A stretch of DNA of 64,000 nucleotides from Eriocheir sinensis (GCF_024679095.1 NC_066534.1:18709367-18773366); one strand, 5' to 3'; shown: positions 47,201 to 61,854, counted from the stretch's first letter. The notes: generated by a model from the letters alone, not told the origin. Numbers and translations are program-made.

Positions 47201-48139
47201 ACTATTAGTTTATTATTATTATTATTATTGTTATTATCCGCAGCACAGAAGGTATAATATCATGTCTCGTGTCTTATATATAGCTAAGGGGCGAGGCTCA
47301 TATTATATACTTAAGAGATATATATTGCATCGTTGTTGTCCTTGTCTTGCACGAGGAAGCGGCGTCACTCTCTTAAATTTTATACATAGAGTTCAGTGAG
47401 CATCTTCCAGGGACGGTTTAGTGAGGAGATGAGGTTTGGGAGAAGGATGCTGGAGATGGAGGGGCCAGATCCGGTCTTATCTATCTATTTATCTATTTAT
47501 CTGTCTATCGACTTAACTATATATTATCTGTCTATGTATCTATCCATCTATCTATTTATCTGTCTATCTACTTAATTATATATACACCTATCTATCCATC
47601 TAGGTAACTGTATATCTGTATTATCTGTCTATCTATCCATCTATCTATTTATCTAATTATCTGTCTATCTACTTAACTATATTTACCTATCTATCCATCT
47701 CTGTAACTGTATACCTCTTTTATCTGTCTGTCTATCTATCCATCTATCTATCTATCTCTCTACCCAGCTATTTACATGCAATTCAGAGTGTTCATCTCAG
47801 TCGCATCTTCTTTTTACGTTATGTTTTGTGAGATTAAATTTACGTTGTGATCTTTATACATTCTTTCGCATTTATTTTATTCCTTACTTTCGCTTCTTTC
47901 GACTCGGGGAAAATAAATAGTTGGCATTCTCTCATAATCTTCAAAGTTTATATATATACACACACTTTCTCTAAGTTGTTTAGTGAGGAGATTGGATTCG
48001 TGTCGCTATCTTCATACTTTTTTTTCTTCATATTCCTATTTATTCTACTTCGCTTGGCTGGGGACGTAATAAGTAACATTCTCTGCGCTTGAAGTTTACA
48101 ATACATGCGTTTCAATAAGCATCTTGAGGGGGAGGGAAG
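47201..48139. other. AT-rich unique sequence around the TATC array
   Basis: (ATT) short run 47208-47235; otherwise unique; no gene. Confidence 0.6.
47470..47775 (+). repeat. Degenerate (TATC)n with higher-order units
   Basis: Imperfect CTAT/TATC tetramers; TATCTGTCTATCTACTTAA and variants recur at intervals of about 60-100 bases. Confidence 0.85.
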
Positions 48140-48347
48140 AGGGAGCGCAGCATCTCTATAACTGGTTGAGGGAAGGATGGGAGGGACTCAGCATCTCTTT
48201 ATCTGCTTGAGGGAGGGAGGGACACAGCATCTCTTTATCTGCTAGAGGGAGGGAGGGACACAGCATCTCTTTATCTGCTTGAGGGAGGGAGGGACACAGC
48301 ATCTCTTTATCTGCTTGAGGGAGGGAGGGACACAGCATCTCTCTATC
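48140..48347. repeat. 36 bp minisatellite, left half of an array split by the LINE
   Basis: Units of the type CTGCTTGAGGGAGGGAGGGA + CACAGCATCTCTTTAT recur at 48203, 48239, 48275 and 48311, exactly 36 apart, with a more diverged unit at about 48156. Confidence 0.95.
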
Positions 48348-49150
48348 TTTTTTTTTTTTTTTTTTTTTTTTTTTACAGCAAAGGAGACAGTCCAAGGGCA
48401 CAAAAAAAGTAAACATCAACAAAAAAAGCCCGCTACTCGCTGCTCCTAAAAAGAATCCAAAGAGGCGGCCGAAAGATAGGTCAGCTTCGGGAGGAGAGGT
48501 GTCCTGATACCCTCCTCTTGAAAGAGTTCAAGTCGTAGGCAGGAGGAAATACAGATGAAGGAAGATTGTTCCAGAGTTTACCAGCGTGAGGGATGAAAGA
48601 GTGAAGATGCTGGGTAACTCTTGCATAATGTTGTTTTGACAGTATAGGGATGAGCATGAGTAGAAAGTCGTGTGCAGCAGGGGCCGCGGGAGGGAGGCAT
48701 GCAGTTAGCAAGTTCAGAAGAGCAGTCAGCGTGGAAATATCGATAGAAGATAGAAAGAGAGGCAACATTGCGGCGGAATTTAAGAGGTAGAAGACTATCA
48801 GTATGAGGAGGAGAGCTGATGAGACGAAGAGCCTTAGCCTCCACTCTGTCCAGAAGAGCTGTGTGGTGGAGCCCCCCCACATGAGATGCATACTCCATAC
48901 GAGGGCGAACAAGGCCCCTGTATATGGACAGCAACTGTGCAGGGGAGAAGAACTGGCGGAGACGGTACAGAACGCCCAGCCTCGAGGAAGCTGATTTAGT
49001 AAGAGATGAGATATGAAGTTTCCAGTTGAGATTTTGAGTTAAGGATAGACCGAGGATGTTTAATGTTGAGGAAGGTGATAGCTGGGTGTTGTCAAAGAAT
49101 AGGGGATAGTTGTTTGGAAGATTGTGTCGAGTGGATAGGTGGAGAAACTG
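48348..49150 (-). mobile_element. 5'-truncated non-LTR retrotransposon (jockey/CR1-type), 3' end with poly(A)
   Basis: Read on the minus strand, from about 49150 it encodes the C-terminal part of a LINE reverse transcriptase: a thumb-like segment (ILGLSLTQNLNWKLHISSL, GLVRPRMEYASHV) and the common tail motif (GKLWNNLPSSVFPPAYDLNSF) ending at the TGA at 48481-48483. A frameshift near 48610-48640 splits the frame, and a residue expected as Trp after YASHV is missing, so it is dead. A 106-base 3' UTR ending in GCTGT is followed by a poly(A) of 27 (poly-T 48348-48374 on this strand). Both flanks are the same 36 bp minisatellite, so the insertion landed inside that array. The target duplication is short and unclear (TATCT-like). 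Confidence 0.85.
48481..49150 (-). pseudogene. Reverse transcriptase C-terminal fragment of the LINE, frameshifted
   Basis: Two overlapping minus-strand frames together carry the conserved end of the ORF2 protein. The upstream frame runs from 49150 (FLHLSTRHN...) to a stop near 48578; the downstream frame carries SFIPHAGKLWNN to the natural stop. The catalytic palm (YxDD) and the endonuclease are absent because of 5' truncation. Confidence 0.85.
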
Positions 49151-49325
49151 TTTATCTGCTTGAGGGAGGGAGGGACACAGCATCTCTTTATCTGCTTGAG
49201 GGAGGGAGGGACACAACATCTCTTTATCTGCTTGAGGGAGGGAGGGAGGGAGGGAGGGAGGGACACAGCATCTCTTTATCTGCTTGAGGGAGGGAGAGGC
49301 ACAGCATCTCTTTATCTGCTTCATC
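49151..49325. repeat. 36 bp minisatellite, right half
   Basis: The same unit resumes at 49156, 49192, 49228, 49280 and 49316. One interval is 52 rather than 36 because its internal GGGA run has expanded by four copies. Confidence 0.95.
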
Positions 49326-49566
49326 GTTGTTTACTAGTGTGAGAAAATTGCGTTGAGTTTTTTTTATTTTTTTTTATTTTATCTGTGTCTTGTTTTTCAT
49401 TATCTATTTTACATTCCTCGCACTCTCTACTCCATTATCCTCCCCACCTCCCTACCTTCCATCTCCCCGTCCCCTTCCTCTCCCAACCAACCTAGTAAGC
49501 CATCCCCCCTCTCCCCCACACAAACAAAAGCAAACATGCACATACTTACAACCCCCCCCCCCCACC

Positions 49567-49618
<52 letters not shown>

Positions 49619-50311
49619 TAGCCTCCCCCTCCCTCCTCCCCCCCCTCTGCCCACCCACCCCCCTTCCCCCTACACGGTACATCACAACACTTAACTAATG
49701 CACTTTCAGTAATATCAAATAGCCAGTTAATTTGTCTCAACCACACAGTGACTGTCCCTCTCTCCCTCCCTTTCTCTCCCTCTCCCTTCCTCTCTCCCTT
49801 CCCATGTGCTCCTCCCTCTCTCTCTACCCCCCCATCCCTCTTCCCACATGTCCATCTCCCCCTCCCTTCCCTCTCCCCAAGTGTCCCCCTTCTCCTCTCC
49901 TTACCTTACCTCCCTTCCCCTCCACCTCTATCCATGTGTCCCTTCCTTCCTCCCCCTTTCTCTCCATGTGTCCCCCTCTCCTTCCCTCCCTACCTCTCCC
50001 ACCTCTATCCCCATATATCCACCCGTCCCTCCCTTCCTCCCTGTCCCCATGTGTCCTCTTCCTCCCTCCCTCCCCCTCTCCACGTGTCCGCGTCGCCCTA
50101 AAAGCCAACACCAGGCTGCCGGATACATTTACATGCAAACTCCATTTTTAAGCGTAATGGCATTATGCGAGGGGCCGTGATTTACATAGATGCATATTGT
50201 ATGAAGCGACTAAAGAGGATATTGGACAGAAGGGGGCGTGTTCTCCGTGCTGGTGGGTCCTGCCTGTCCCTCTCTGCCTATATACCTGCCCTGTCCCCCT
50301 TACCTGCCCAG
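49326..50311. repeat. T-rich, CA/CCCAC run, CCCT tract and a complex island
   Basis: C and CCCA runs then (CA) 49550-49615; CCCTCC-rich 49755-50080; island 50085-50260. Confidence 0.85.
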
Positions 50312-50820
50312 CCTACCTCTCTACCTGCCTGCTTGCGTGCCTTCCTGTGTCCGTCTACCTACCTACTTTCCTTCTTTTCTTCCTTCCTTTCTTTCTTTTT
50401 TTCTTTCCTTCTTTCTTTTTCTTTCTTCCTTCCTTCCTTCCTTCGTTCCTTCCTTTCTTCATCCTTCCTTCCTTCCTTCTTTTCTTTCTTTCTTTCTTTC
50501 TTTCTTCCTTTTTCTTCCCTTCATCCTTACCTACCTACCTACCTACCTAACTCCCCGCTCCTCTCTCCTTCACCCCCATCACTGCCACTACAATCATCAC
50601 CACCACTGTCACCACCACCATCACCACCACCCACCACCACCCATTGGGCCTTCATATCCCCAAACTGTTACATTTTACGCATTTTCCATCCCTCATTTCT
50701 TGTGTCCTCCGCCCTGTTTATACGCTTTCCTTTGCCTCACCTTTGTATTCTTTCTTTCCAGGTAAGGACGGAGCTGTGACGGTGTGATTAAGGCTGCAGG
50801 TGTGAACGAAGGTGAACGGT
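50312..50820 (+). promoter_or_regulatory. Candidate recursive splice site (50760-50766) with 57-base RS-exon (50762-50818)
   Basis: TTTGTATTCTTTCTTTCCAG ends at 50761 and is followed at once by GTAAGG, so the acceptor regenerates a donor at a zero-length exon. No AG occurs from 50312 to 50759, a very long AG-exclusion zone. Branch-point-like CTCAC lies about 22 bases upstream and CTAAC about 210 bases upstream. A second donor, CG|GTAAGTC, follows at 50819, which defines a 57-base exon. All three frames of this exon contain a stop (frame 0: TGA at codon 6), so it cannot be an ordinary internal coding exon. It is on the same strand as, and 37 kb downstream of, the phase-0 donor at 13709. Alternatives are a UTR or poison exon, or chance. 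Confidence 0.5.
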
Positions 50821-50999
50821 AAGTCAGAGAATGATTTAGTATGAGAGAAAAAAACAATGAAAAATAAGAGGATGAAAACTATATGATTGCCTTTCTGTTT
50901 GTTGTGTTATTTGAGGAACCTGGAGAGCTAGATATTGTTATTTTATTTTAGTGTGGGAAGATTACGTTACCTTCTCTATTGTTTGTTGCCTCTTCGGTT

Positions 51000-52375
51000 A
51001 TATAAGCAACATGGATATCAAATTACCCGTTATGTTATGCGGGGAAGGGAGATCAGAACCTACATCACTACGACCCTTCTGTAATATGAGCAACGTGGAT
51101 GTCTAGTTTCTTGTTAAGAGAAGATGGCGCCACTATAAACACTTGCCTGCGCTATGACGGGCTGGGGCCAAACACCAAGCAAGCTTACCGGCGCTATAGG
51201 TGTAAAAAAAAATATAAAAAAACCGGGAAAGTGAGATCGAAACCTACATCATTGCGATCCTTCGGTTATATGAGCAACGTGGATATTTCTAGTTATGTCA
51301 AGCGGGAGAGTGAGATCAAAACCTATATCAGTGCGACTCGATTCTGTTATCTAAGCGAAGTGGATATCTAGTTTCTCGTTATCTTATCTAATGTTGGAAA
51401 GTGACAAAAGAAACTATATATCAGTGCGACTCGATTCTGTTATCTGAGCGAAGTGGATATCTAGTTACGTTATGTCATGCGGCAGAGTGAGATCAGAACC
51501 CATATCATTGCGACTCGATTCTGTTATCTTAGCAAAGTGGATATCTAGTTACTTATGTTATGCAGTGTTTGAAAATAAGAAGATAAACTATATAGCATTG
51601 CAAGTTGATTCTGTTATCTTAGCAAAGTGGATATCTAGTTACTTATGTTATGCAGTGTTTGAAAATAAGAAGATAAACTATATAGGATTGCAAGTTGATT
51701 CTGTTATCTGAGCAAAGTGGATATCTAGTTACTTATGTTATGCAGTGTTTGAAAATAAGAAGATAAACTATATAGGATTGCAAGTCGATTCTGTTATCTT
51801 AGCAAAGTGGATATCTAGTTACTTATGTTATGCAGTGTCGGAAAGTGAGAAGATAAACTATATAGCATTGCAAGTCGATTCTGTTATCTTAGCAAAGTGG
51901 ATATCTAGTTACTTATGTTATGCAATTTTGGAAAATGAGAAGATAAACTATATAGCATTGCAAGTTGATTCTGTTATCTTAGCAAAGTGGATATCTAGTT
52001 ACTTATGTTATGCAGTGTTGGAAAATGAGAAGATAAACTATATAGGATTGCAAGTCGATTCTGTTATTTGAGCAAAGTGGATATCTAGTTACTTATGTTA
52101 TGCAGTGTTGGAAAATGAGAAGATAAACTATATAGCATTGCAAGTCGATTCTGTTATCTGAGCAAAGTGGATATCTAGTTACTTATGTTATGCAGTGTTG
52201 GAAAATGAGAAGATAAACTATATAGCATTGCAAGTCGATTCTGTTATCTGAGCAAAGTGGATATCTAGTTACTTATGTTATGCAGTGTTGGAAAGTAAGA
52301 AGATAAACTATATAGGATTGCAAGTCGATTCTGTTATCTGAGCAAAGTGGATATCTAGTTACTTAAGTTATTAAA
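51000..52375 (+). repeat. 90 bp satellite array
   Basis: CAAGTTGATT/CAAGTCGATT occurs at 51601, 51691, 51781, 51871, 51961, 52051, 52141, 52231 and 52321, always 90 apart with only substitutions. Units to the left (51000-51600) are increasingly diverged and of variable length. Because 90 is a multiple of three and lacks in-frame stops in most units, it gives a repetitive open frame (DSVILAKWISSYLCYA...) that I do not regard as a gene; TGA interrupts it in several units. Confidence 0.95.
51122..51230 (+). mobile_element. Unrelated insert within the diverged end of the 90 bp satellite
   Basis: Between two diverged satellite units lies about 100 bp starting ATGGCGCCACTATAAACACT and ending GGCGCTATAGGTG plus an A-rich run. 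GC content and sequence differ from the satellite. It may be a small transposon remnant with an A-tail; family unknown. Confidence 0.45.
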
Positions 52376-53549
<1,174 letters not shown>

Positions 53550-53760
53550 ACTCCTCGGTCCCCATATCCATCCTTCTCCCCTTCCTCCTCCTCCTCCTCC
53601 TCCTCCCTCCTCCCTTATTTCTTCCCCCACTTCTTTCCTCCATGCCCTCCTTAATCCTTTCCTTCACCTCACCACTACTCCCAAACATCCCACACACATC
53701 CTCCTCCACCTCCTGCTCCTCTTCCTCTTCCTCCCTCTCTCCTCCCTTCCCCGCCACTTG

Positions 53761-53921
53761 AGTCATCGTCGTCCTTCATCGGTCACTTGATCCCTTCCTC
53801 TCCTTATGAAGCGCGCGCCGCCTCCTCGCTGACGGCCCCAACCTTTCCTTTCTTCTCCTAATGTTCGGCGGGGCGGCGGGCGGCCTCGCGCGGACCATTG
53901 GCGGCCTGATGCAGGGTCATG

Positions 53922-53987
<66 letters not shown>

Positions 53988-54027
53988 GTGAAGTACGGCG
54001 GATGGGGTTGTTTACTCTGTCTTTTTC

Positions 54028-54076
<49 letters not shown>

Positions 54077-55008
54077 TATACGGATTAAAGTAAGGGCGGA
54101 AAATGAAAATATAGAAAAATGAAAAAAAAGAAAAGAAATAAAACAATTGTACGGGAAGAGCTAGATAGATAGACAGACAGAGATAAAGGGGGAGAGAAAG
54201 AAAAAGAAAGACAAAGAACAGATGAAACAGAGAGAGGAAAACACACATAGACAACCAGACAGAAGACAAAAAGAAGACAAAAACAAAGAAAAAGTAGACA
54301 AAAGAAAAATGAAGACAAAAAAGAGGAAAAAAGAAAAAAAAAAGAAAAGGAAGAAAACAAACAGACAGACAAAGAAACCTACAGAAGAAAGTGAAGCAAA
54401 ACCAGACCAGACCAGCCCAGCCAGTCAGCCCACCTCCAATCCCACCCACACACACCTGACAGATGGAGTAATTAAGGTGAATGACGCGCGTGAAAGGTGT
54501 GAATGAGGGGCAATTAGCGAGTGAATGAATAATGAATGAGAGGGAGAGGAAGGCGTGGCGGTGGTGGTGGTGGTAAGAGGGAATTTATTAAAGGAACAAC
54601 CTCAAGGGGGAAGCTGCAGGGAGAGAGAGAGAGAGAGAGAGAGAGAAAAAAAAAACTGAAAAATAGATCGATAGATAGATAGATAGATAGATAGATAGAC
54701 CGATAGACAAATAGAGAGAAATAACGACTGAAACAGAGAGAGAGAGAGAGAGAGAGAGGCCTATGTTGTGAGATTTAGTGAAGTTTGGAGAGAGAGAGTG
54801 GAGGAAAGAAAAAAAGTATTATTCAAGAGATAACTCAAGGGAGGGAGAGGAGGAGAGAGAGGGAGGGAGGAAAAAATGGGGCCACTTGGGAAGATAATTG
54901 AAGAGGATTGGAAGGATTGTGGAGGAAGGGAGAGAAGGAGGGAGAGAGGGAGGGAGGAAAAAGAAGTGGATGAGAGATGGAGAGAACGTAACATATGGTG
55001 GAGAGGTG

Positions 55009-55039
<31 letters not shown>

Positions 55040-55446
55040 AAGGTTCAAAACGTAGGAAAAAACAGGAAATTGAGAGGGAAAATAGGAAATAGGAAACAAG
55101 AAGAGAATTATAAGAAAGAAGGAGAGAAAGGAGAGAAGAGAGGAGGAAGGAAAGAAGAGGAGGTGGAGGGAAACAAACATATGGAGGAGTGGAGGAAAGG
55201 AGGGAGGAAAGGGAGGGAAGAGTAGCCATTAAAGGGTGTCTTATCTCTCTGTCGTATTGATGGAGGTAAACAGGGAGGGAGAGAGGGAGAGAAAAGGGAG
55301 TGTCAGAGGCCTATGCTAACCCCTTTCCTCTCCCTTTTCCTTCTTTCTTTTCCTTATTCCTTTTCCTTCCTTTTTTTTCCTTCCTTTCTTTTCTTTTTTT
55401 TCGTCTTTTTTCACTTCATGTTTTATCCTTTTCGAGTCTTTTCTTC

Positions 55447-55509
<63 letters not shown>

Positions 55510-55582
55510 ACATGATTACAAATGATGTTTTCCGTTGTTTGGCTCCGGGAGAGAGAGAGAGAGAGAGAGACTAATGTGCTTT

Positions 55583-55658
<76 letters not shown>

Positions 55659-56340
55659 GCTTGCTTATCCCTCATCTTCCTTTCTTCCATCACCATTTCA
55701 TCCCTCCTCTTCCTCTTCCTCCTCTTCCTCTTCCATGTTTCCTCCTCCTCTTTCCCCTCACGCGTGCCTCTACATTCCTCAGCCAGATTATGAGAGGGAG
55801 GAAAGGGAGGAGGAAAGGAGGGGAAGGGAAGAAGCGTAGTGCGTAATCACGGAGAGAGGAGGAGGAGGAGGAGGAGGAGGAGGAGGAGGAGGAGGAGGAG
55901 GAGAGAAAGGTTTGTTTGGGGATAGAAGGATTGAGGGTTGTATGGGAAGGGAGGAGGAAAGGGAAGGAAGAGAGGTTATGGGAGAGGTGTGAGAAGGAAG
56001 GAAGAGAGGAGGAAGGAAAGCGGATGAAAGAGAAAGAGGAGGAGGGAGGGTAGATGTAGGGAAAGAGTAAAGTATATTTGAAGATAGAAAGGAAGGAAGA
56101 GAAGGAAGGAGACAAGGGAAGAGGAAGAGAAGGAGAGGAGATGAAAAACAGAAAGTGCGAAGGAAAGGAAAAGGAAAGAGAATGGATAGATGATATAACG
56201 AATGAGGGAAGAAGGGAGAAGGGAGGGAAGAGAAAGAACATGGATAAGGGAAGGGAGTGAGAGAGAGAGAAAAGAAAGGAGGAGGAAGAGTGAAAAGAAA
56301 TGAGAAATGGAAGAAAGAATGAGAGAGAGAGAGAGAGAGA
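53761..56340. repeat. (GT)32, (GA)22, A/G-rich block, GATA, facing GA/CT, (GGA)n
   Basis: (GT) 53922-53985; (GA) 54029-54073; AAAG-rich 54100-54390; (GATA) 54665-54700; GGGA-rich 54780-55230; (CT) 55455-55508; (GA) 55549-55571 facing (CT) 55590-55656; (GGA) 55857-55903; AG-rich to 56340. Confidence 0.9.
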
Positions 56341-57899
56341 GAACAATACCAGGTCCCAGTCACATTATACTAACATTACGAACACGCACGTAATTATATT
56401 AAGTGAAACTCGCGTCGGTAAATGAATTCTTATTAATATTATCATTACTATTACTACGCTGCCCTGTGCGATCGGCGACTACTCTTGATAAAAACGATAA
56501 TGATGATAGTAATAATGATGATAGTGATAGTAATTGGTATACGTTTTCAGCCTGGATTGTAATGAGGAATAGTGGACATTGTGTTTGTTTATGTAGTAAA
56601 GAAAGCAGTTAAAAGGAAAAAAAATGTATATCTTATGACCACTCTTCTTGACTCTATTGTAGGAGGCTTTTTTATTCTCATTAATGTTTATTTTTTTCAT
56701 TTTTTGCCCTTGAAGTGTTTCCTCAACTGTATAAAAACACTCCCTCTCTCTCATCCTTTTTTTTTTTTCCTCCTCTGTAGCATCTATCCGACTTTACCTC
56801 CTCCCCTTCTTCTCTGTTATCATCTTTCTTCTCCTCCTCCTCATCATCGTTTTTTTATCTTGTCTGCTCACCTGCTCATTGTTTTCCTCCTCCTCCGCCT
56901 TCTCCTCTTTCTCCTCTTTATCCATATCGTTAACAAAGAAAGAGGAAGAGAAAGAAGAAGAGGAATGGGAAGGAATAGAGTAAAGGAGAGAGAGAGAGAG
57001 AGAGAGTATATGGATGGGAATTGTGTGTGACTGGGAGGGGGGAATTGAAGGCGGGGAGGGATGGGAGGAAGGGGAGGGGAGGGGAGGGAAGGGGGAAGGG
57101 GAGAGGAGGGGGATGGGGAGGATAAAAGACAGGTATTAGTGTGAATGTTTTGTTTGTGTTGTGTAAAGCCAGGGGAGAGAGAGAGAGAGAGATCCCCATG
57201 TTCCTCTTTTTTTTCCCCCTCAACTGTCCTCTTTTCCTTTCTTTCCTCTTCCTTCATTTCCTTTATTCCCTTCTCTTTCTGCTTTCTCTCCTCCTATTTT
57301 CCCCTTTTCCTCCTTTCTCTTATCTCCCCTTCCCCCTTTTTTATCTCCCCTCTCTCCCTTATAAGCTGTCTCTTCCAGCCATCTCCTCATCTTCCTCCCT
57401 TCCCTTCCCTTCCCTTCCCTTCCCTTTCTTCTTCTCCATCCTTCCCTTCCTTTTTCCTCTCTTCCTCTTCTCTAATCTCATCTTTCTCTCTGCGTCTCTG
57501 TTCTCCTCTCATTTTCTTTTCTGTCTTCCTTTCCTCCCCTACCTTACCCCTTCCCTATTTACTCTCCCCTTCTTTAGCTGTCTCTTTCAATTATCTTTCT
57601 ATCTTCCTCTCTTCCTTTCTATTCCTATTTCCTTATTCTCCTTTTTCTCCATTATTCCTATTTACTTTCTTCCCTTCCCTTCCCTTCTCCCTTCCATCCC
57701 TATTTCCTTCCTTTTTTTCTTTCTATTTCTCCTTCCTTCCTCTCCCTTCATCTTCCCCTTCCTTTCTTCCTCTCTCTCCTTCACTCCTATTTCCTCCTCG
57801 CCCTCCCTTCCTTCCTTCTCCCCTTCCATCATCATCATCATCATCATCATCAATAGATTGTCATATATATTGTGTGTCGGAATTCCCTGCACTGAGTCA

Positions 57900-57947
<48 letters not shown>

Positions 57948-57966
57948 CACAGCACAACACAATACA

Positions 57967-58054
<88 letters not shown>

Positions 58055-58382
58055 AGACGCCTCAATTAATAATCATGTTAATGCAATTTCTACCTCCCTC
58101 CCTCTTTTCCCTCCTTCCCTCTCCCTCCCCCCTTTCCTTATGATGCTGACGTGTGTGCATATGTTGAAATGAGGAGGAGGAGGAGGAGGAGGAGGAAAAG
58201 AAATAAAAAATGGAAAGGAAAAGTAAAAGAAAGGAAACAACAATAAGAGAGAGAGAGAGAGAGAGAGACTTGAGTTGGCGCCAATGTCTTCCAGTGACTC
58301 AGACCTCGAGAAAAGAGAGAGAAAGAGAGAGAGAGGGAGAGAGAGAGTGAGGAGAAAAATATGGCTAAGACTGACTCACCCA

Positions 58383-58437
<55 letters not shown>

Positions 58438-58450
58438 CCTTATCTTTCCT
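56341..58450. repeat. Unique AT-rich piece, pyrimidine tract, (CAT), (CA)23, (CT)43, GA/CT
   Basis: 56341-56750 unique with LINE remnants; GGGGA run 57035-57115; CT-rich 57195-57825; (CAT) 57828-57852; (CA) 57899-57945; (CT) 57968-58054; (GGA) 58170-58195; (CT) 58385-58432. Confidence 0.9.
56590..56745 (+). mobile_element. Possible old LINE 3'-tail fragment, copy F
   Basis: GTAGGAGGCTTTTTTATTC, then TTTTTGCCCTTGAAGTG, CTCAACTGTATAAAAA follows the block order of the + oriented LINE tail, but much decayed. 56590-56640 looks like a second, oppositely oriented remnant (AGTAAAGAAAGCAGTTAAAA). Confidence 0.45.
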
Positions 58451-60060
58451 TCTCCGCCTCGCTCCATGCATATAATTTGCGGCTAAAGGAATGGCTTTGC
58501 GCTAACTTGTGTAATCTGAAGGGGCGGCATTGTGGGCGGCGGGCGGTTGGCAAGGAGTGGGAGAGAAGGTGTGTGGGGAGTAGGGTGAGGGGTGGCAAGC
58601 AGTGGGCGGTGTAAGTGGGTGGGAAGGGGGCGAGAAGTGGGTGGGAGTAGGGTTGGGTGTGCTGGGTGTGTGGGAAGGAAGCGGGGAGGGTGGGGAATGG
58701 GTGTGGTTGTTGTTGGTTGCGGTGGTGGTGGTTGTGATGGTGGGCAGAAGGGTTGTAGGTGGTTGGGGTTTGATGTAGGAAAACTATGGGTGGAAGGAAT
58801 ATAATGGGTGGAGTTTTGCATGTGGAGAGTGTGTGGAAGTAAAGTTTGATGGACGGGGTTAGAGTGAAGAGGTGTGGGTTGAACAGAAATGTGTGGAATA
58901 CGCGTGGAGTCGACTGAGAGTGGAATTATGTGGGTGGAAGCTTTTGATGAAGAATGGGCGGATGAGTATGGAGTGGAGCGTAGGTGGGAGTGAAGCTAGT
59001 GGAATGAACGAGCAGAGTCTAGGTGGAATTTAGTAGAAAGTGGAGTTAGTGCGAGAAAGCGTGTTGTGGACTGTGAATAGGGAGGGAAATAGAAGTGTAC
59101 GTTGGTGGAAGGAGTGGAGTGTAAGTGGAATGAAACCAAACTGAGTGGAATGCCTGGGTGGAAGAAAAAAAGAAAAGAAAAAAATAAGAAAAAAATGAAA
59201 AGAAAAAAGAACAGTCTGGTTATCTGTTTTCTTTTCTGTCTTTTCCCGCCGGTACAGTTGGCACTCCTGGCTTTGGGCTGGAAAAAGAGAGAGATTGAAT
59301 TTGGGCTATTTTTTCCGGGCTTGATTGGGCTGGATCGCGGCGGAACGGGCCTGACGGATCACCGGGAAGCCCACTCTCGCCGCGGATTACCGAGCCTCGT
59401 TTTCTATGCGTGCCGGGGCATTGCGAGGGGTGGCTAAGCTAGAAGCACTTAATTTATTTGACTAACACTGTGGCACCATTTATTTTCTTTTTTTTTCTTC
59501 TTCATGGTTTTCTTTTCCGTGTATAATTTTGGGGGGATAAAAAAGAGAAATATTTAGGAGGATTATTAATTGTGGTGAAGGAAAATATGGAGGAAAGGGA
59601 ATAGAAGAAGGAAGGAAAACGAAATCAACATTCATATACACTAAAGAAAGAAAAAGAAAGAAAAGAAAAGAAAAGAAAATTTAGACGTAGGAAAATATCA
59701 AATACTCACATCACTAATTAATTTTTCACAGTCATCTCCCTCATATTTTTTTTTCCCTATATCACCAAACACTCACTCTAATAAATCTTCCTTATATATC
59801 TAAGCTCTTATTTCCTTTACCTCTTTCATCCTTTTCCAATGCTCAGTTATATGACACGTTTTTACCCTATAGTTCCCTTGCTGCCTCGTTTACTTATACA
59901 CAAAACCAGTTAGGCCGAGGACTGGAAAAAGTTGAAGCGTGTCTCAGTCAGTCCCCGCGCTCCGTAATATTAATCGGCTAAGTGTTCGCGCTCCCTTCCC
60001 TTCCCGTCCCGTCCATGCGTACCAGGTTATTCTATTTCTTTTTCATATCTGTCTGTCTGT
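58451..60060. other. G-rich then AT-rich low-repeat sequence
   Basis: GTGG/GTGGGT-rich 58530-59170 with loosely repeated GTGGAGTGGAA-like words; GC-rich island 59220-59440; AT-rich 59450-59940. A 59254 TACAG acceptor is followed by an open frame of about 67 codons, but no family is recognised and there is no donor. Confidence 0.55.

Positions 60061-61854
<1,794 letters not shown>

Noticed and set aside
51472..52071. Repetitive protein DSVILAKWISSYLCYA...
   Set aside because: Satellite with 90 bp period; TGA in several units and no promoter, splice site or conserved coding bias.
51600..52375. CRISPR array
   Set aside because: The repeats are head-to-tail with no unique spacers; the DNA is eukaryotic.
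59102..59437. 111-codon frame as a gene
   Set aside because: Its first half is a low-complexity Lys/Glu run from an AAAG repeat; only the later part is of mild interest and is noted under findings.
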